Source: Marinoscillum luteum (GTDB taxonomy: Bacteria > Bacteroidota > Bacteroidia > Cytophagales > Cyclobacteriaceae). Taken from it: a stretch of 64,000 nucleotides of DNA. Below the pieces are notes generated by a model. The model saw only the letters and a program-made list of their open reading frames with translations, had not been told where the DNA came from and made no database searches. A program made the translations under genes and the position numbers. Of this stretch, positions 54,498-62,542 are shown piece after piece. Location of the stretch: contig NZ_JBIPKE010000017.1 in NCBI RefSeq assembly GCF_044005705.1, positions 496,001 to 560,000 of the forward strand. The letters run 5' to 3'. Within the stretch, counting starts at the first letter, position 1; every line of letters starts with the position of its first letter.

Positions 54498-55540
54498 ACG
54501 GCGATGTTTCGGTTTTCTATCAGGTCGATCAACGGAATAGCAACCATGTAGTTTTTGGGGGTGGTGATGATCTCAATTTGCCTGTTGCCCAGGTATTCAT
54601 AGCGTTTTCTGATATTGGCCAATCCGGTTTTTGTGGACTTCTCGATCACCGGACGCTTTTGCAGATTGTTCTTCACTACGATGGAGGATCCGTTCTCTAC
54701 ATACACATCGATGTGGAGCGGATCGGCTTTGGACACCACATTGTGTTTGATGGCATTTTCTACCAGCATCTGTATAGTCAACGGCGCAATGCTGAGGTGC
54801 TCATATTTCTTGTCTACATTGAAGGTGGCTGTCAGGTTATCCGGAAAACGCATTTTTAAGAGGTACAAATACGATTTGGCAAAGTCCAGCTCCTCATGGA
54901 GATGTACCAGGTCCCGTTCTTTGTTTTGCAAGATGTAGCGATATACTTCAGAGAGTTTCTGTGTGAAATCAATAGCCACCTGCTGGTTTTCCGCGATCAG
55001 CGTGGTGAGGGTATTCAGGCTGTTGAATAGAAAATGGGGGCTCATCTGGTTTTGCAGCACCTCGAATTGGGTACGAATCTGCTGATTTTTGAGCTCCTCA
55101 TTTTGTTGGATAGATTCCTTCCATTTTTCAAAGAAAAAGACCGTTTCGTAGATCGTGCCAATGATAATTGCCAGAATGATGTTGAGCATGAAGTATTCTG
55201 AGCAGGCCAGGAAAACCCCACTCAGGGTATATTCCACCAGACCAAGTGCCATTTTGAAGGGAATCCCACCGATGCTCATCCAGACGAAGAGCGCCATGTA
55301 AGTGAGAAAAAGTCTTTTGTACGTTTGGCTGATCTCCGGAAACACTTTGCGAAACCACATAAAGAGGAGATAGGCGCCGTTCCAGTAGATGGCCGTGAAA
55401 GCCACCGAAACGAAGTAATGTGACCAAAAGGGTAGGGCGGCAGCTGGTGTTCCTTCCTGCTCTGTGAACATCACCAGAAACCCGACGAGGAAGATTCCTA
55501 CCCAGCGCACGTGTATTTCCCTGATTTTGAAGTTTTTCAT
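54494..55540 (-). CDS. LytS-family sensor histidine kinase
   Basis: The ATG at 55540 gives 348 residues, starting 'MKNFKIREIHVRWVGIFLVG'. The longer frame from 55711 adds non-membrane sequence out of keeping with the family. Four membrane helices occupy residues 12-165. The phosphoacceptor is in 'QNQMSPHFLFNSLNTLTTLI' (His about 184) and the ATPase part has 'LTIQMLVENAIKHNVVSKAD'. It is first in the operon with the LytTR regulator. The 259 bp upstream separate it from the divergent receptor gene. Confidence 0.92.
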   Translation of the reverse strand: MKNFKIREIHVRWVGIFLVGFLVMFTEQEGTPAAALPFWSHYFVSVAFTAIYWNGAYLLFMWFRKVFPEISQTYKRLFLTYMALFVWMSIGGIPFKMALGLVEYTLSGVFLACSEYFMLNIILAIIIGTIYETVFFFEKWKESIQQNEELKNQQIRTQFEVLQNQMSPHFLFNSLNTLTTLIAENQQVAIDFTQKLSEVYRYILQNKERDLVHLHEELDFAKSYLYLLKMRFPDNLTATFNVDKKYEHLSIAPLTIQMLVENAIKHNVVSKADPLHIDVYVENGSSIVVKNNLQKRPVIEKSTKTGLANIRKRYEYLGNRQIEIITTPKNYMVAIPLIDLIENRNIAV

Positions 55541-55799
55541 AAGGATCCCTAAAAACTGATATAAAGCTAACCAGAATTTGAAAGGCTGGTTAACGAATTG
55601 CCCCTGAGGCCGTATTTGTGTGCTTCGAAACCGGAAAATCACGGGCCGAACCCCGATGATCTGTCGTTGTGATATGCAAACCCATTTCATAGGGCCATAT
55701 ACACGGTTCACCTGATTGCTTTATGGACTCACACGGAATTGCCTACCAGGCATTTCTCTACCCCCGTAGATTCGAACAACTGAACCAAAACACACGCTT

Positions 55800-58229
55800 A
55801 TGAATACGCTTACTATTCGCAATCAGACTGTAAAGATTTTAATTGGGATCGCCCTGGCCCTTTTTCTGGTCTTCAATTCCTTTGGGCAAACGCAGGTGAT
55901 CAAGGGAAAAATCATCGACGCACAGGCAGAATACGAACTCATTGGGGCCACGATCCTCGTGCTGGGGAGCGAGCCGATGCTGGGCACCATCACGGATGTA
56001 GATGGAACCTTCCGACTGGAAAATGTACCTGTAGGAAGGCAAACCCTGGCCGTGCAATATGTGGGCTATAAAAACCAGACCATCCCCAATGTACTGGTGA
56101 CGGCAGGTAAGGAGGTGATCCTGCAGATCAAGTTGGAGGAATCGGTGGAAAACCTTGAAGCCGTGGTGGTGACCGCCAGTGCCAGCAAAGACCTGCCCAT
56201 CAATGAAATGGCAAAGGTGAGTGCCCGCACGTTTAGCCTGGAGGAAACCACCCGCTTCTCTGGCGGGCGAAACGACGTGGCTCGATTGGCCACTTCCTTT
56301 GCAGGGGTGAGTGCACCCAATGATTCGCGAAACGACATTGTGGTGCGGGGAAATTCACCCACCGGTCTGCAGTGGCGGATCGAGGGGATTCCTGTGCCTA
56401 CCACCAATCACTTTGCTACGCTGGGGGTAACCGGCGGGCCGGTGAATGCACTTAACACCAACATTCTGAGAACATCAGATTTCCTGACGGGGGCTTTTCC
56501 TGCGGAGTATGGCAATGCCAATGCGGCCGTTTTTGATGTGAATTTCAGAAATGGAAATGCCGACAAGTTCGAATTCACCGGACAAATGAGTGCCTACTCG
56601 GGAATGGAGCTGATGGCAGAGGGTCCAATCAACCGGGAAAAGAACTCTTCCTTTGTAGCTACCTACCGCTATGGCATAGCCAGCCTGGCTGCTACCGGTA
56701 CGAGTGCTGTGCCTTATTATCAGGATTTTTCCTTTAAGGTGAACCTGGGGGAAACCAAAATCGGGAAATTCGAAGTGTTCGGACTTGGTGGCTTGAGCAG
56801 CATTGATTTCAAAGGCGACGAGGTGAAAGAAGGAGACCTGTTTGCTGACCCGGCCGTGGATGCCTACATCGACAATACCCTGGGGGTAATAGGAATGTCT
56901 CACCTGGTGCGACCCAACAAAACGACGTACATCAAAACCACCGTGGGTGCATCCACCACTCAAAACAACTACTACCAGGACAACTTGCTGAAAGACAATG
57001 GCGGGGAGACCGTTGGGAAATTCAGGGCAACGAACGTGGAAACGGCAGACAGTCGCTACACCCTCTCCTCGGTGGTTAACAAGAAGTTTAATGCCCGGTG
57101 GAACCTTCGGGCTGGCTATCTGGGCGAGCTGTATCATGCAGATTTTCTCTACAACGACCGGGACAACCGGGCCGAAATACCGGATGAAAACAACGATGAG
57201 ATCCCGGATTATTTCATTCCGGTGCGCAATGTGAGCGAATACTACCTGCTGTCGCGGGTTTTTGGTCAGGCGGAGTATAAGCTCACTGACAACCTGAGCA
57301 CCACCTTTGGGGTGACCACTCAGTACCTCGGTCTGTCCGAGAGGTTTTCCGTAGAACCACGGGCGGCCCTCAGCTATCAGTTCACCCCCATTCAGCGGAT
57401 CAGCCTGGCCTATGGTCTGCATTCGCAAATGGCCCCTTCGCCCATCCTTTTCCTGCAGGAAGAAACCAGCCCCGGTGTATTTGAGCGAACCAACAAAAAC
57501 CTGGATTTTATCAAAAGTCATCATTTTGTGGCGGGGTACGACCGTAACCTGGGCAAAGACTGGCGATTCAAATCGGAGATCTATTACCAGCACCTGTACA
57601 ATATCCCGGTGCAAAGCACCCCGAGCAGCTATGCCATCATCAACGAAGGGGCGGACTTTGTCTTTGACGAAAGGGGCTCGCTGGTCAACGAAGGAACGGG
57701 AAGAAACTATGGCCTGGAGCTCACACTGGAAAAGTTCTTTTCGAACGACTACTACCTGCTGATGACCACCTCGCTGTTTGACTCAAAATATAGCGGGAGC
57801 GACGGGATTGAGCGCAGCACCAGCTTCAACAACCAGTTTGTGTACAATGTACTTTTCGGAAAGGAATGGAAATTTGGGCCAGCCCAGCGAAATGCCTGGA
57901 CGTTTGACACCAAGTTTACGACCTCTGGCGGCAAGCCCTATACGCCTGTGAACCTGGAAGCTACCCGGGCCAATGCCGGACGCGAGGTGCGCATGGACGA
58001 GATAGCCTACAGCGAGCGATATGCCAACTACTTCCGCTGGGATGTGAAATTTGGGGTGCGGATGAACAGCCCCAGGCGAAACATTTCCCACCAGTTTTTT
58101 GTGGACTTGCAGAACGTGACCAATCGCAAAAATGAATTTGTGCGCCGCTACAACGAGGTGACCGATGAGGTGAATTCCATTAAACAAATCGGCTTTTTTC
58201 CGGATCTCATGTACCGAATTCAGTTCTAG
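55800..58229 (+). CDS. TonB-dependent receptor with carboxypeptidase-like N-terminal domain
   Basis: This 809-residue outer-membrane protein has a signal peptide ('IGIALALFLVFNSFGQT') and a carboxypeptidase-regulatory-like domain (about 34-115, 'GKIIDAQAEYELIGATILVL'). The plug domain covers about 125-245 ('DIVVRGNSPTGLQWRIEGIP') and the rest is a 22-strand-type barrel ending in a C-terminal aromatic ('MYRIQF'). It imports an unknown ligand using TonB energy. No SusD-like partner is present, so a polysaccharide system is unlikely. The gene is noticeably GC-richer than the island that follows it. Confidence 0.93.
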   Translation: MNTLTIRNQTVKILIGIALALFLVFNSFGQTQVIKGKIIDAQAEYELIGATILVLGSEPMLGTITDVDGTFRLENVPVGRQTLAVQYVGYKNQTIPNVLVTAGKEVILQIKLEESVENLEAVVVTASASKDLPINEMAKVSARTFSLEETTRFSGGRNDVARLATSFAGVSAPNDSRNDIVVRGNSPTGLQWRIEGIPVPTTNHFATLGVTGGPVNALNTNILRTSDFLTGAFPAEYGNANAAVFDVNFRNGNADKFEFTGQMSAYSGMELMAEGPINREKNSSFVATYRYGIASLAATGTSAVPYYQDFSFKVNLGETKIGKFEVFGLGGLSSIDFKGDEVKEGDLFADPAVDAYIDNTLGVIGMSHLVRPNKTTYIKTTVGASTTQNNYYQDNLLKDNGGETVGKFRATNVETADSRYTLSSVVNKKFNARWNLRAGYLGELYHADFLYNDRDNRAEIPDENNDEIPDYFIPVRNVSEYYLLSRVFGQAEYKLTDNLSTTFGVTTQYLGLSERFSVEPRAALSYQFTPIQRISLAYGLHSQMAPSPILFLQEETSPGVFERTNKNLDFIKSHHFVAGYDRNLGKDWRFKSEIYYQHLYNIPVQSTPSSYAIINEGADFVFDERGSLVNEGTGRNYGLELTLEKFFSNDYYLLMTTSLFDSKYSGSDGIERSTSFNNQFVYNVLFGKEWKFGPAQRNAWTFDTKFTTSGGKPYTPVNLEATRANAGREVRMDEIAYSERYANYFRWDVKFGVRMNSPRRNISHQFFVDLQNVTNRKNEFVRRYNEVTDEVNSIKQIGFFPDLMYRIQF

Positions 58230-58303
58230 GTCGAAAATGGTTTTATTTTTTGGACTAACTGTTCTATCTTAATACCAAGGTCCCAACCAGCGGGAGAACA
58301 GAT

Positions 58304-58348
58304 GAGGCTTGTTTCAAGGGGGAAACTACCCGAGAGACAACCTCATTT
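58304..58348 (-). repeat. Hairpin repeat K, copy 1
   Basis: A 45-bp element containing CTTGTTTCAAGGGG and AAACTACCCG, found again at 59168-59213 in the same orientation. The ends pair (GAGG with CCTC), and an inner GGG/CCC pair lies around the AAACTA loop. In copy 2 the ends are GAAG and CTTC, a compensatory change that keeps the stem. It lies 3 bp past the stop of the minus-strand beta-barrel gene. Confidence 0.7.
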
Positions 58349-58351
58349 GTA

Positions 58352-59071
58352 TTATTGAGCCTTGGATTTTTCAAATCTGTATACCAGACCTGCTTTGAAT
58401 TCAAATTGAAGTGGTAAAAATTCATTCGAATCATTACGTTGATATTGCTCACGCTGGGGCATTTGTGGATTGTCCGTCCTTTGACCAACAAATTTGTAAT
58501 TCCAGATTTTGACAGGAACAGCCAAGTTTATTGCAATGTTTGGATTCACCTTTATGAAGAGATTGGCCAAAATTTCCAAATCAGTGTCTAGGATAGTCTC
58601 TGCCGTCTTAAAGGCAGAAATTCTTGGCTCCACTACTTCTCTGTCGAATTGAGGATTGATTCCTACACCCAAATAGGTTGAGATCTTTTCATTGTCAGAT
58701 AATCTGAAGCTGTACCCAGTTCGAAAGGAGCTTGTAAAATTGAAAGTATTTTCTCCACCAATTACCTGAGAATCCCCAACGTCATTCGTATGAGTTGTCT
58801 CCGTATCTTTACTTCCAATGTTAAACTTCCCCGTTTCGAAAAGGAAAAAATGACCCGACTCTTTAAAACTAAAAAAGGAGACTGTGGGAATCTTATACGC
58901 GTCAAATTGCTTTTTCGAGGTACTGTTTACCTGGCCGCCTCGGGTATCAGAATCATATTCCTTCGAATATTCAACTAGCAGTACACCTCCTACGCCGACA
59001 CCAATTTGTTGACTATAGGCCGATGGAAGAAATTGTAGAAGCAGGCTAATCGCAATAATTAGATTTTTCAT
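58352..59071 (-). CDS. Probable outer-membrane beta-barrel protein (239 residues)
   Basis: A signal peptide ('IIAISLLLQFLPSAYSQ') leads into a region of alternating amphipathic strands ('IGVGVGGVLLVEYSKEY', 'FTSSFRTGYSFRLSDNE', 'LPLQFEFKAGLVYRFEKS'), a pattern of small outer-membrane beta-barrels of 8-10 strands. I recognise no specific family. It is AT-richer than the genes before it and is flanked by the two copies of hairpin repeat K, so it may be a mobile or recently acquired unit. Upstream of its start lies an 8-bp perfect hairpin at 59109-59127. Confidence 0.7.
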   Translation of the reverse strand: MKNLIIAISLLLQFLPSAYSQQIGVGVGGVLLVEYSKEYDSDTRGGQVNSTSKKQFDAYKIPTVSFFSFKESGHFFLFETGKFNIGSKDTETTHTNDVGDSQVIGGENTFNFTSSFRTGYSFRLSDNEKISTYLGVGINPQFDREVVEPRISAFKTAETILDTDLEILANLFIKVNPNIAINLAVPVKIWNYKFVGQRTDNPQMPQREQYQRNDSNEFLPLQFEFKAGLVYRFEKSKAQ

Positions 59072-59108
59072 GGATAACTATTTAGTGAATTCAATCTAAT
59101 TCAGATTC

Positions 59109-59127
59109 ATTTTAGCTGAGCTAAAAT
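59109..59127. promoter_or_regulatory. Perfect dyad upstream of the beta-barrel gene
   Basis: ATTTTAGC (59109-59116) and GCTAAAAT (59120-59127) pair around TGA. An outer ATTCAT/ATGAAT pair extends the symmetry. It sits 38 bp upstream of the gene's start and could be an operator or a structural remnant of the island. Confidence 0.4.
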
Positions 59128-59167
59128 CCATGAATAATTAGCCTGTAACCAACCTATCAAAGTAGAG

Positions 59168-59213
59168 GAAGCTTGTTTCAAGGGGCAAACTACCCGGGAG
59201 GGAACTTCATTTT
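59168..59213 (-). repeat. Hairpin repeat K, copy 2
   Basis: Second copy of the element at 58304-58348, about 82% identical by eye and in the same orientation, with GAAG/CTTC ends. It is followed on the plus strand by a T7 run. It lies about 100 bp upstream of the beta-barrel gene, so the two copies flank that gene as direct repeats. Confidence 0.7.
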
Positions 59214-59233
59214 TTTGATTAGCTGATTGAGAA

Positions 59234-59497
59234 TTGCAAAGGTTCAAGACAGCCGTGCAGTGTTTGAAGAAGGCCGTGCAGCGTTCCAAGACGGCCGTGC
59301 AGAGATCCAAGAAGGTCGTGCAGTGTTCCGAGATAACCGTGCAGAGGTTTAAGACGACCGTGCAGAGCTTGAAGGTAAGCGTGCAGCGTTCCAAGATGGC
59401 TGTGCAGAGGTACAAGACAGCCGTGCAGTGATCCAAGGCGACCATGCAGCGCTTCAATAGGACTATGCAGAGATCCAAGAAGGCCGTGCAGTGCACC
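59234..59497. repeat. 21-bp tandem array, twelve units with invariant TGCAG core
   Basis: Twelve TGCAG cores preceded by G or A occur at 59255, 59276, 59297, 59318, 59339, 59360, 59381, 59402, 59423, 59444, 59465 and 59486. The spacing is exactly 21 bp with no indels. GTGCAG is invariant in ten units and ATGCAG in two. The remaining 15 bp vary around the pattern 'CGTTCCAAGACGGCC'. The period is two helical turns, as in iterons or arrays of protein-binding sites. The array also leaves heptad-repeat frames open on both strands ('KTAVQRS' on plus), none with gene support. It ends 129 bp before the CBASS operon. Confidence 0.9.
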
Positions 59498-59501
59498 TAT
59501 G

Positions 59502-59586
59502 GCCAGTAATGGTTTGATCAGGATAGAAAATCTGCTAGATTTGGTAGAGAACGGTTGACAGCCAGGGGGTTGTTGGTCGGTTGTTA
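59502..59586 (+). repeat. 85-bp cassette-junction repeat, copy 1
   Basis: Copy 1 of a repeat also at 62543-62627, with six differences in 85 bp counted by eye. It contains the hairpin AAATCT-GCT-AGATTT and ends GTTGGTCGGTTGTTA. Identity to copy 2 stops exactly there, where the CBASS module begins (TATGGGC). This is the behaviour expected of the 3' half of an attC-type recombination site. Confidence 0.8.
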
Positions 59587-59626
59587 TGGGCAATTATTCG
59601 GAACGGATTCCACTTATTAGAAATTT

Positions 59627-60685
59627 ATGGCAAAGAATTACAGACAACTTGTTGAAAGCGTAAGAGGCAGAATTAACCCTGAAAATTTTGCTTTCGAAAA
59701 ATCCTTTTCTGATGAATTAGGAACAATTTCCTATAGCGAGGTTTTAACATACATAAGAATTGCTATGAAAGGTGTAGAACCTGAATATACTCGAAAAAGC
59801 AAGGAAGCTGGTGAAAGAGTAAAAGGTCACCTGGAACGAACTCTTGATAATGTATCTTTTAAATATCAAGGCTCTGTTATGACTGATACACATATAAAAG
59901 GATACAGTGATATTGACCTCCTTACGATCTCTGACAAATTTTATACTTACGATGCTAATAACGCCAAAGACATATTGGCTAAACCAGAAAGGCGCTCCAA
60001 ATATTATCAAAGCTCTATTCAGAAGCTTGAATATGAAGTAAATACTTCGTCATACTCTGGAAGTGCTTTGGATGATTTAAGGAACCTGCGTAGAGATAGT
60101 GAAATTGTTTTGCTTGACAACTATGATATCTGCGATACCACCAAGCCAAAATCGATAAAAATAACAAACAAGAGTCTTAGGCGAGATGTGGATATTGTAA
60201 TAGCCAACTGGTATGACGATGTTAGGTCAATAATCAACGACAAGGGTGATTATCGAGGTATTCAAGTCTACAATAAAGAGACTCATTCAAAAGGAAATGC
60301 GGACTATCCATTTTTAAGCATCAAGAGAATCAATGAACGAAGTTCTGAAACGAATGGGCGACTCAAAAAAATGATAAGATTTTTGAAGAACTCAAAGGAG
60401 AATTCCAACCATGAGATTGATCTCAGCAGTTTCGATATCAATGCAATTTGCTATGATATTAAAGTATTAGAATACCAAAATTTGAGTTTCTATGAATTGG
60501 TTTCAGTAATATATTATCAGTTGAAGGCAATATGTACAGATAATAACAAAGCCAACAACTTGTTATCTGTTGATGAACGAGAATATATTTTTAGACATGA
60601 TTCTTTGAAATTAGATAACCTTAAAAAGTTGTTATCTGAAGTCGAGAGCATATTTATTGATCTTAAATCAACAATACGGATTTAA
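59627..60685 (+). CDS. CBASS CD-NTase (cGAS/DncV-like nucleotidyltransferase)
   Basis: This 352-residue protein has a DNA polymerase beta-type nucleotidyltransferase core. The 'GS' motif is at residues 82-83 ('YQGSVMTDTHIKGYSDIDLL'), the metal-binding Asp pair is at 95 and 97, and the third Asp is in 'RRDVDIVIANW' (187 or 189). The C-terminal half is helical, as in OAS-like enzymes. CD-NTases make cyclic di- or oligonucleotides after phage infection. Those paired with bacterial STING (clade E) make c-di-GMP. The TIR-STING gene starts 2 bp downstream, which settles the role. The start codon is 44 bp inside the cassette. No ubiquitin-like Cap2/Cap3 genes accompany it, so this is a minimal type I system. 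Confidence 0.88.
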   Translation: MAKNYRQLVESVRGRINPENFAFEKSFSDELGTISYSEVLTYIRIAMKGVEPEYTRKSKEAGERVKGHLERTLDNVSFKYQGSVMTDTHIKGYSDIDLLTISDKFYTYDANNAKDILAKPERRSKYYQSSIQKLEYEVNTSSYSGSALDDLRNLRRDSEIVLLDNYDICDTTKPKSIKITNKSLRRDVDIVIANWYDDVRSIINDKGDYRGIQVYNKETHSKGNADYPFLSIKRINERSSETNGRLKKMIRFLKNSKENSNHEIDLSSFDINAICYDIKVLEYQNLSFYELVSVIYYQLKAICTDNNKANNLLSVDEREYIFRHDSLKLDNLKKLLSEVESIFIDLKSTIRI

Positions 60686-60687
60686 AA

Positions 60688-61626
60688 ATGATAAAGAAAC
60701 GCTTGTTTATAGGATCATCGTCTGAAGAACTAAACCTTGCTGAAACAGCCAAAGCTATTCTCGATAAAGATTTTGATGTCTCTATATGGAATGAAAATGT
60801 TTGGGATAAATCAATATTTAAGATCAATCAGAACTTTTTGTCGGATCTCCTTAAAGCTACATTGCAGTATGATTTTGGAATATTGATTGGAACAGGAGAT
60901 GATAAAGTGACGTTTCGAGGGACGGAAGTTTTACAGCCAAGAGATAATGTTTTATTCGAACTGGGATTGTTTACAGGTCGTTTAGGCACTTCGAAATGTG
61001 CGTTTTTGATTGACAAAGAAATCAAATTACTTTCTGATTTTGGCGGCCTATCTGTTGCTCAATTTGATACTGAAGATAGTTCAAGTTTTGAAAGAGCCGT
61101 TACTCAGATCAAAGATCTATTTCTGTCGAGTTCAGATGATGACTTGAATTTCTTTCCTTCATCTACGCTGGCATCTGTATATCTGGAAAATTTGATTGTT
61201 CCAATTTGCCGATTCTTAATTGAGAATGGCGGATTTAAAGTCGGAGACAATCACTACAGGAAATGTCAGATCAATGTTATTGTCCCTGATCGAATAAATG
61301 AAGATGTGAACCTTCAGTTCGAGAAATTGAAATCGACCATTCAAACTGAGAATGTAACCTTTAAGTACGCAGGGAGACCTAGAAATATTAGCATCGATAC
61401 TCAAATGAAAGATGGAACTTTGGAGTTTATCGACTTCCCGACAATTATTTCTGGGATTAACCATGCTATTTCAAATCTTCTTCCGAATGACTTCAATAAG
61501 TTAAGTCCTGATTACAATTCAATTCTGGAAAGGGAATTAAGAAGGTTCATTACAACTTTGAAGAAACTTCTAATAAAACATGGTTTCGATGAAATGGTAA
61601 GTGTTAAAAGAGAATCTGAATTATAA
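60688..61626 (+). CDS. CBASS effector: TIR domain fused to bacterial STING (Cap12-like)
   Basis: This 312-residue protein has an N-terminal TIR domain (about 4-150). 'KRLFIGSSSEELNLAETAK' opens it, and the likely catalytic Glu is E91 in 'PRDNVLFELGLFTGRLG'. The C-terminal STING domain (about 155-312) shows 'PSSTLASVYLENLIVPICRFL', 'INVIVPDRINEDVN' and 'LEFIDFPTIISGINHAI', all of which line up by memory with Sphingobacterium faecium TIR-STING. In that family c-di-GMP binding makes filaments that activate the TIR to cleave NAD+, which kills the infected cell. It follows the CD-NTase gene by 2 bp and ends 2 bp before the cassette's attC-like site. Confidence 0.9.
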   Translation: MIKKRLFIGSSSEELNLAETAKAILDKDFDVSIWNENVWDKSIFKINQNFLSDLLKATLQYDFGILIGTGDDKVTFRGTEVLQPRDNVLFELGLFTGRLGTSKCAFLIDKEIKLLSDFGGLSVAQFDTEDSSSFERAVTQIKDLFLSSSDDDLNFFPSSTLASVYLENLIVPICRFLIENGGFKVGDNHYRKCQINVIVPDRINEDVNLQFEKLKSTIQTENVTFKYAGRPRNISIDTQMKDGTLEFIDFPTIISGINHAISNLLPNDFNKLSPDYNSILERELRRFITTLKKLLIKHGFDEMVSVKRESEL

Positions 61627-61628
61627 AA

Positions 61629-61748
61629 GCTGATAACAAACACTAAAATGAATATGCGAACTGAGCTATATGAAATATCAATGCCAAACAGACACTTCAG
61701 TGCTTCTAGCTACTGGATCACATACTCATTTTATTAGACGTTACCATC
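61629..61748 (+). other. attC-like recombination site between cassettes 1 and 2
   Basis: The R''-like box GCTGATAAC (61629-61637) is followed by six unpaired bases (AAACAC), then TAAAATGAATATG (61644-61656). On the other side CATACTCATTTTA (61721-61733) pairs with that segment at 12 of 13 positions, then come six bases (TTAGAC) and the R'-like GTTACC (61740). Further in, AGCTA and TAGCT also pair. Box, equal-sized unpaired spacer, box, then a variable middle of about 65 nt is the architecture of a folded attC site, including the AAC/GTT ends. Recombination would fall at G^TT of 61740. Confidence 0.7.
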
Positions 61749-61771
61749 AATGCACTTCAGAACGTAGATTA

Positions 61772-62317
61772 TTGGAACTCGAAAAACTCAAACAACGAAT
61801 CTTAACTGGAACACCTTTCGAACAAATGGAGGTGGTGGATGAACTGGTTGAAACGAACACCAAGGATGCTGTTGAACTCTTTATCGAATTGCTTGAATCG
61901 ACTGATCCGCGAGTTAGGAACTCGGTTGCTTTGGGGATTTATGAACTCAAGCCACAAACGGCACTTGAACCACTGCTGACAGCCATTTTCAAACCAGAAA
62001 ATCACAACTATAACGGAACTCTTGTTTTCGCACTTGAACAACTGGATTGTACACACAAATTGAAAGATGTGTTCAAGATTTTGTTTTATGAATCCTATGA
62101 AGCAAAGATCAGTGCCTATGCAATTCTGGATAAGCAAACATTCGAATTCACTCGAACTGAACTATTAGAAATACAAGCAATGTGGAACGACCTACTTGCC
62201 TACCCAGAAAAATGTCCTGGCTTCAGCTCGGGTGACACGAGAGAAATGATTGAAGTTTCGGTCGAAGGCTTTATGGGCTATTTAAACGACAAAAACACAG
62301 ATGGTAACGGAAGTTGA
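61772..62317 (+). CDS. HEAT-repeat protein carried on cassette 2
   Basis: From a TTG at 61772 the protein has 181 residues. An in-frame ATG at 61670 gives 215, but its first 26 codons lie inside the attC-like site of the previous cassette, so the later start is preferred. The product has two or three HEAT-like helical repeats ('TNTKDAVELFIELLESTDPR', 'RNSVALGIYELKPQTALEPL') and an acidic C-terminal half. It has no signal or membrane span. HEAT proteins act as scaffolds. The substrate or partner is unknown. The stop codon overlaps the cassette's own R''-like end. Confidence 0.65.
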   Translation: MELEKLKQRILTGTPFEQMEVVDELVETNTKDAVELFIELLESTDPRVRNSVALGIYELKPQTALEPLLTAIFKPENHNYNGTLVFALEQLDCTHKLKDVFKILFYESYEAKISAYAILDKQTFEFTRTELLEIQAMWNDLLAYPEKCPGFSSGDTREMIEVSVEGFMGYLNDKNTDGNGS

Positions 62318-62536
62318 TCGGCCATATGTCTCCCGATAACTATCGAGAGTGCTGTCTGCATTCTCCTTCTCTCACTCTTCAACCCAACCCTCAACTTCCA
62401 GGCGGGACGGCCCGACAGAATTCCGGGCGTGCGAGGGCCCCGATCATGATCGGGTAGGGTGGGAAGTGATCATTCTGTCATGATTTTGGTTACTTTTCAT
62501 CAAGGAAAGTAACAGCCAGCCCGGCTTGAGGGCACC
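62315..62536 (+). repeat. 222-bp dispersed repeat, copy A
   Basis: About 90% identical by eye to copy B (63266-63488). It starts TGATCGG, contains the 16-bp palindrome CCCGATCATGATCGGG (62439-62454) and the hairpin GTTACTTTTC...GAAAGTAAC, and ends GGCTTGAGGGCACC. It fills the space between the R''-like end of cassette 2 and the 85-bp junction repeat. Comparable GTTACTTTT-type elements seem to be scattered through Bacteroidota genomes, function unknown. Confidence 0.85.
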
Positions 62537-62542
62537 CCTATA

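Noticed and set aside
56475..57614. 379-residue minus-strand frame inside the TonB-dependent receptor gene
   Set aside because: It is a shadow frame favoured by the high GC content of the receptor gene, with no signal or motif of its own.
59234..59497. CRISPR array
   Set aside because: The conserved core is only 5-8 bp, spacing is 21 bp, and there are no long identical repeats separated by unique spacers and no cas genes.
59234..59497. Variable region of a diversity-generating retroelement
   Set aside because: Variation is not confined to adenine-derived positions, there is no template copy and no reverse transcriptase in the window.
59147..59586. A further attC-like site upstream of the CBASS cassette, starting at GTAACCAACC
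   Set aside because: TAAC-AACC partly mirrors the GGTTGTTA end, but the span of 440 bp is too long, and I found no matching 5' end for a preceding cassette.
59107..59593. Open frames of 65-129 residues across the 21-bp array on both strands, with heptad-like repeats
   Set aside because: They arise because a 21-bp period keeps three frames open on each strand. Stops break the plus frame at 59431, substitutions fall at all codon positions, and no start or context supports a gene.
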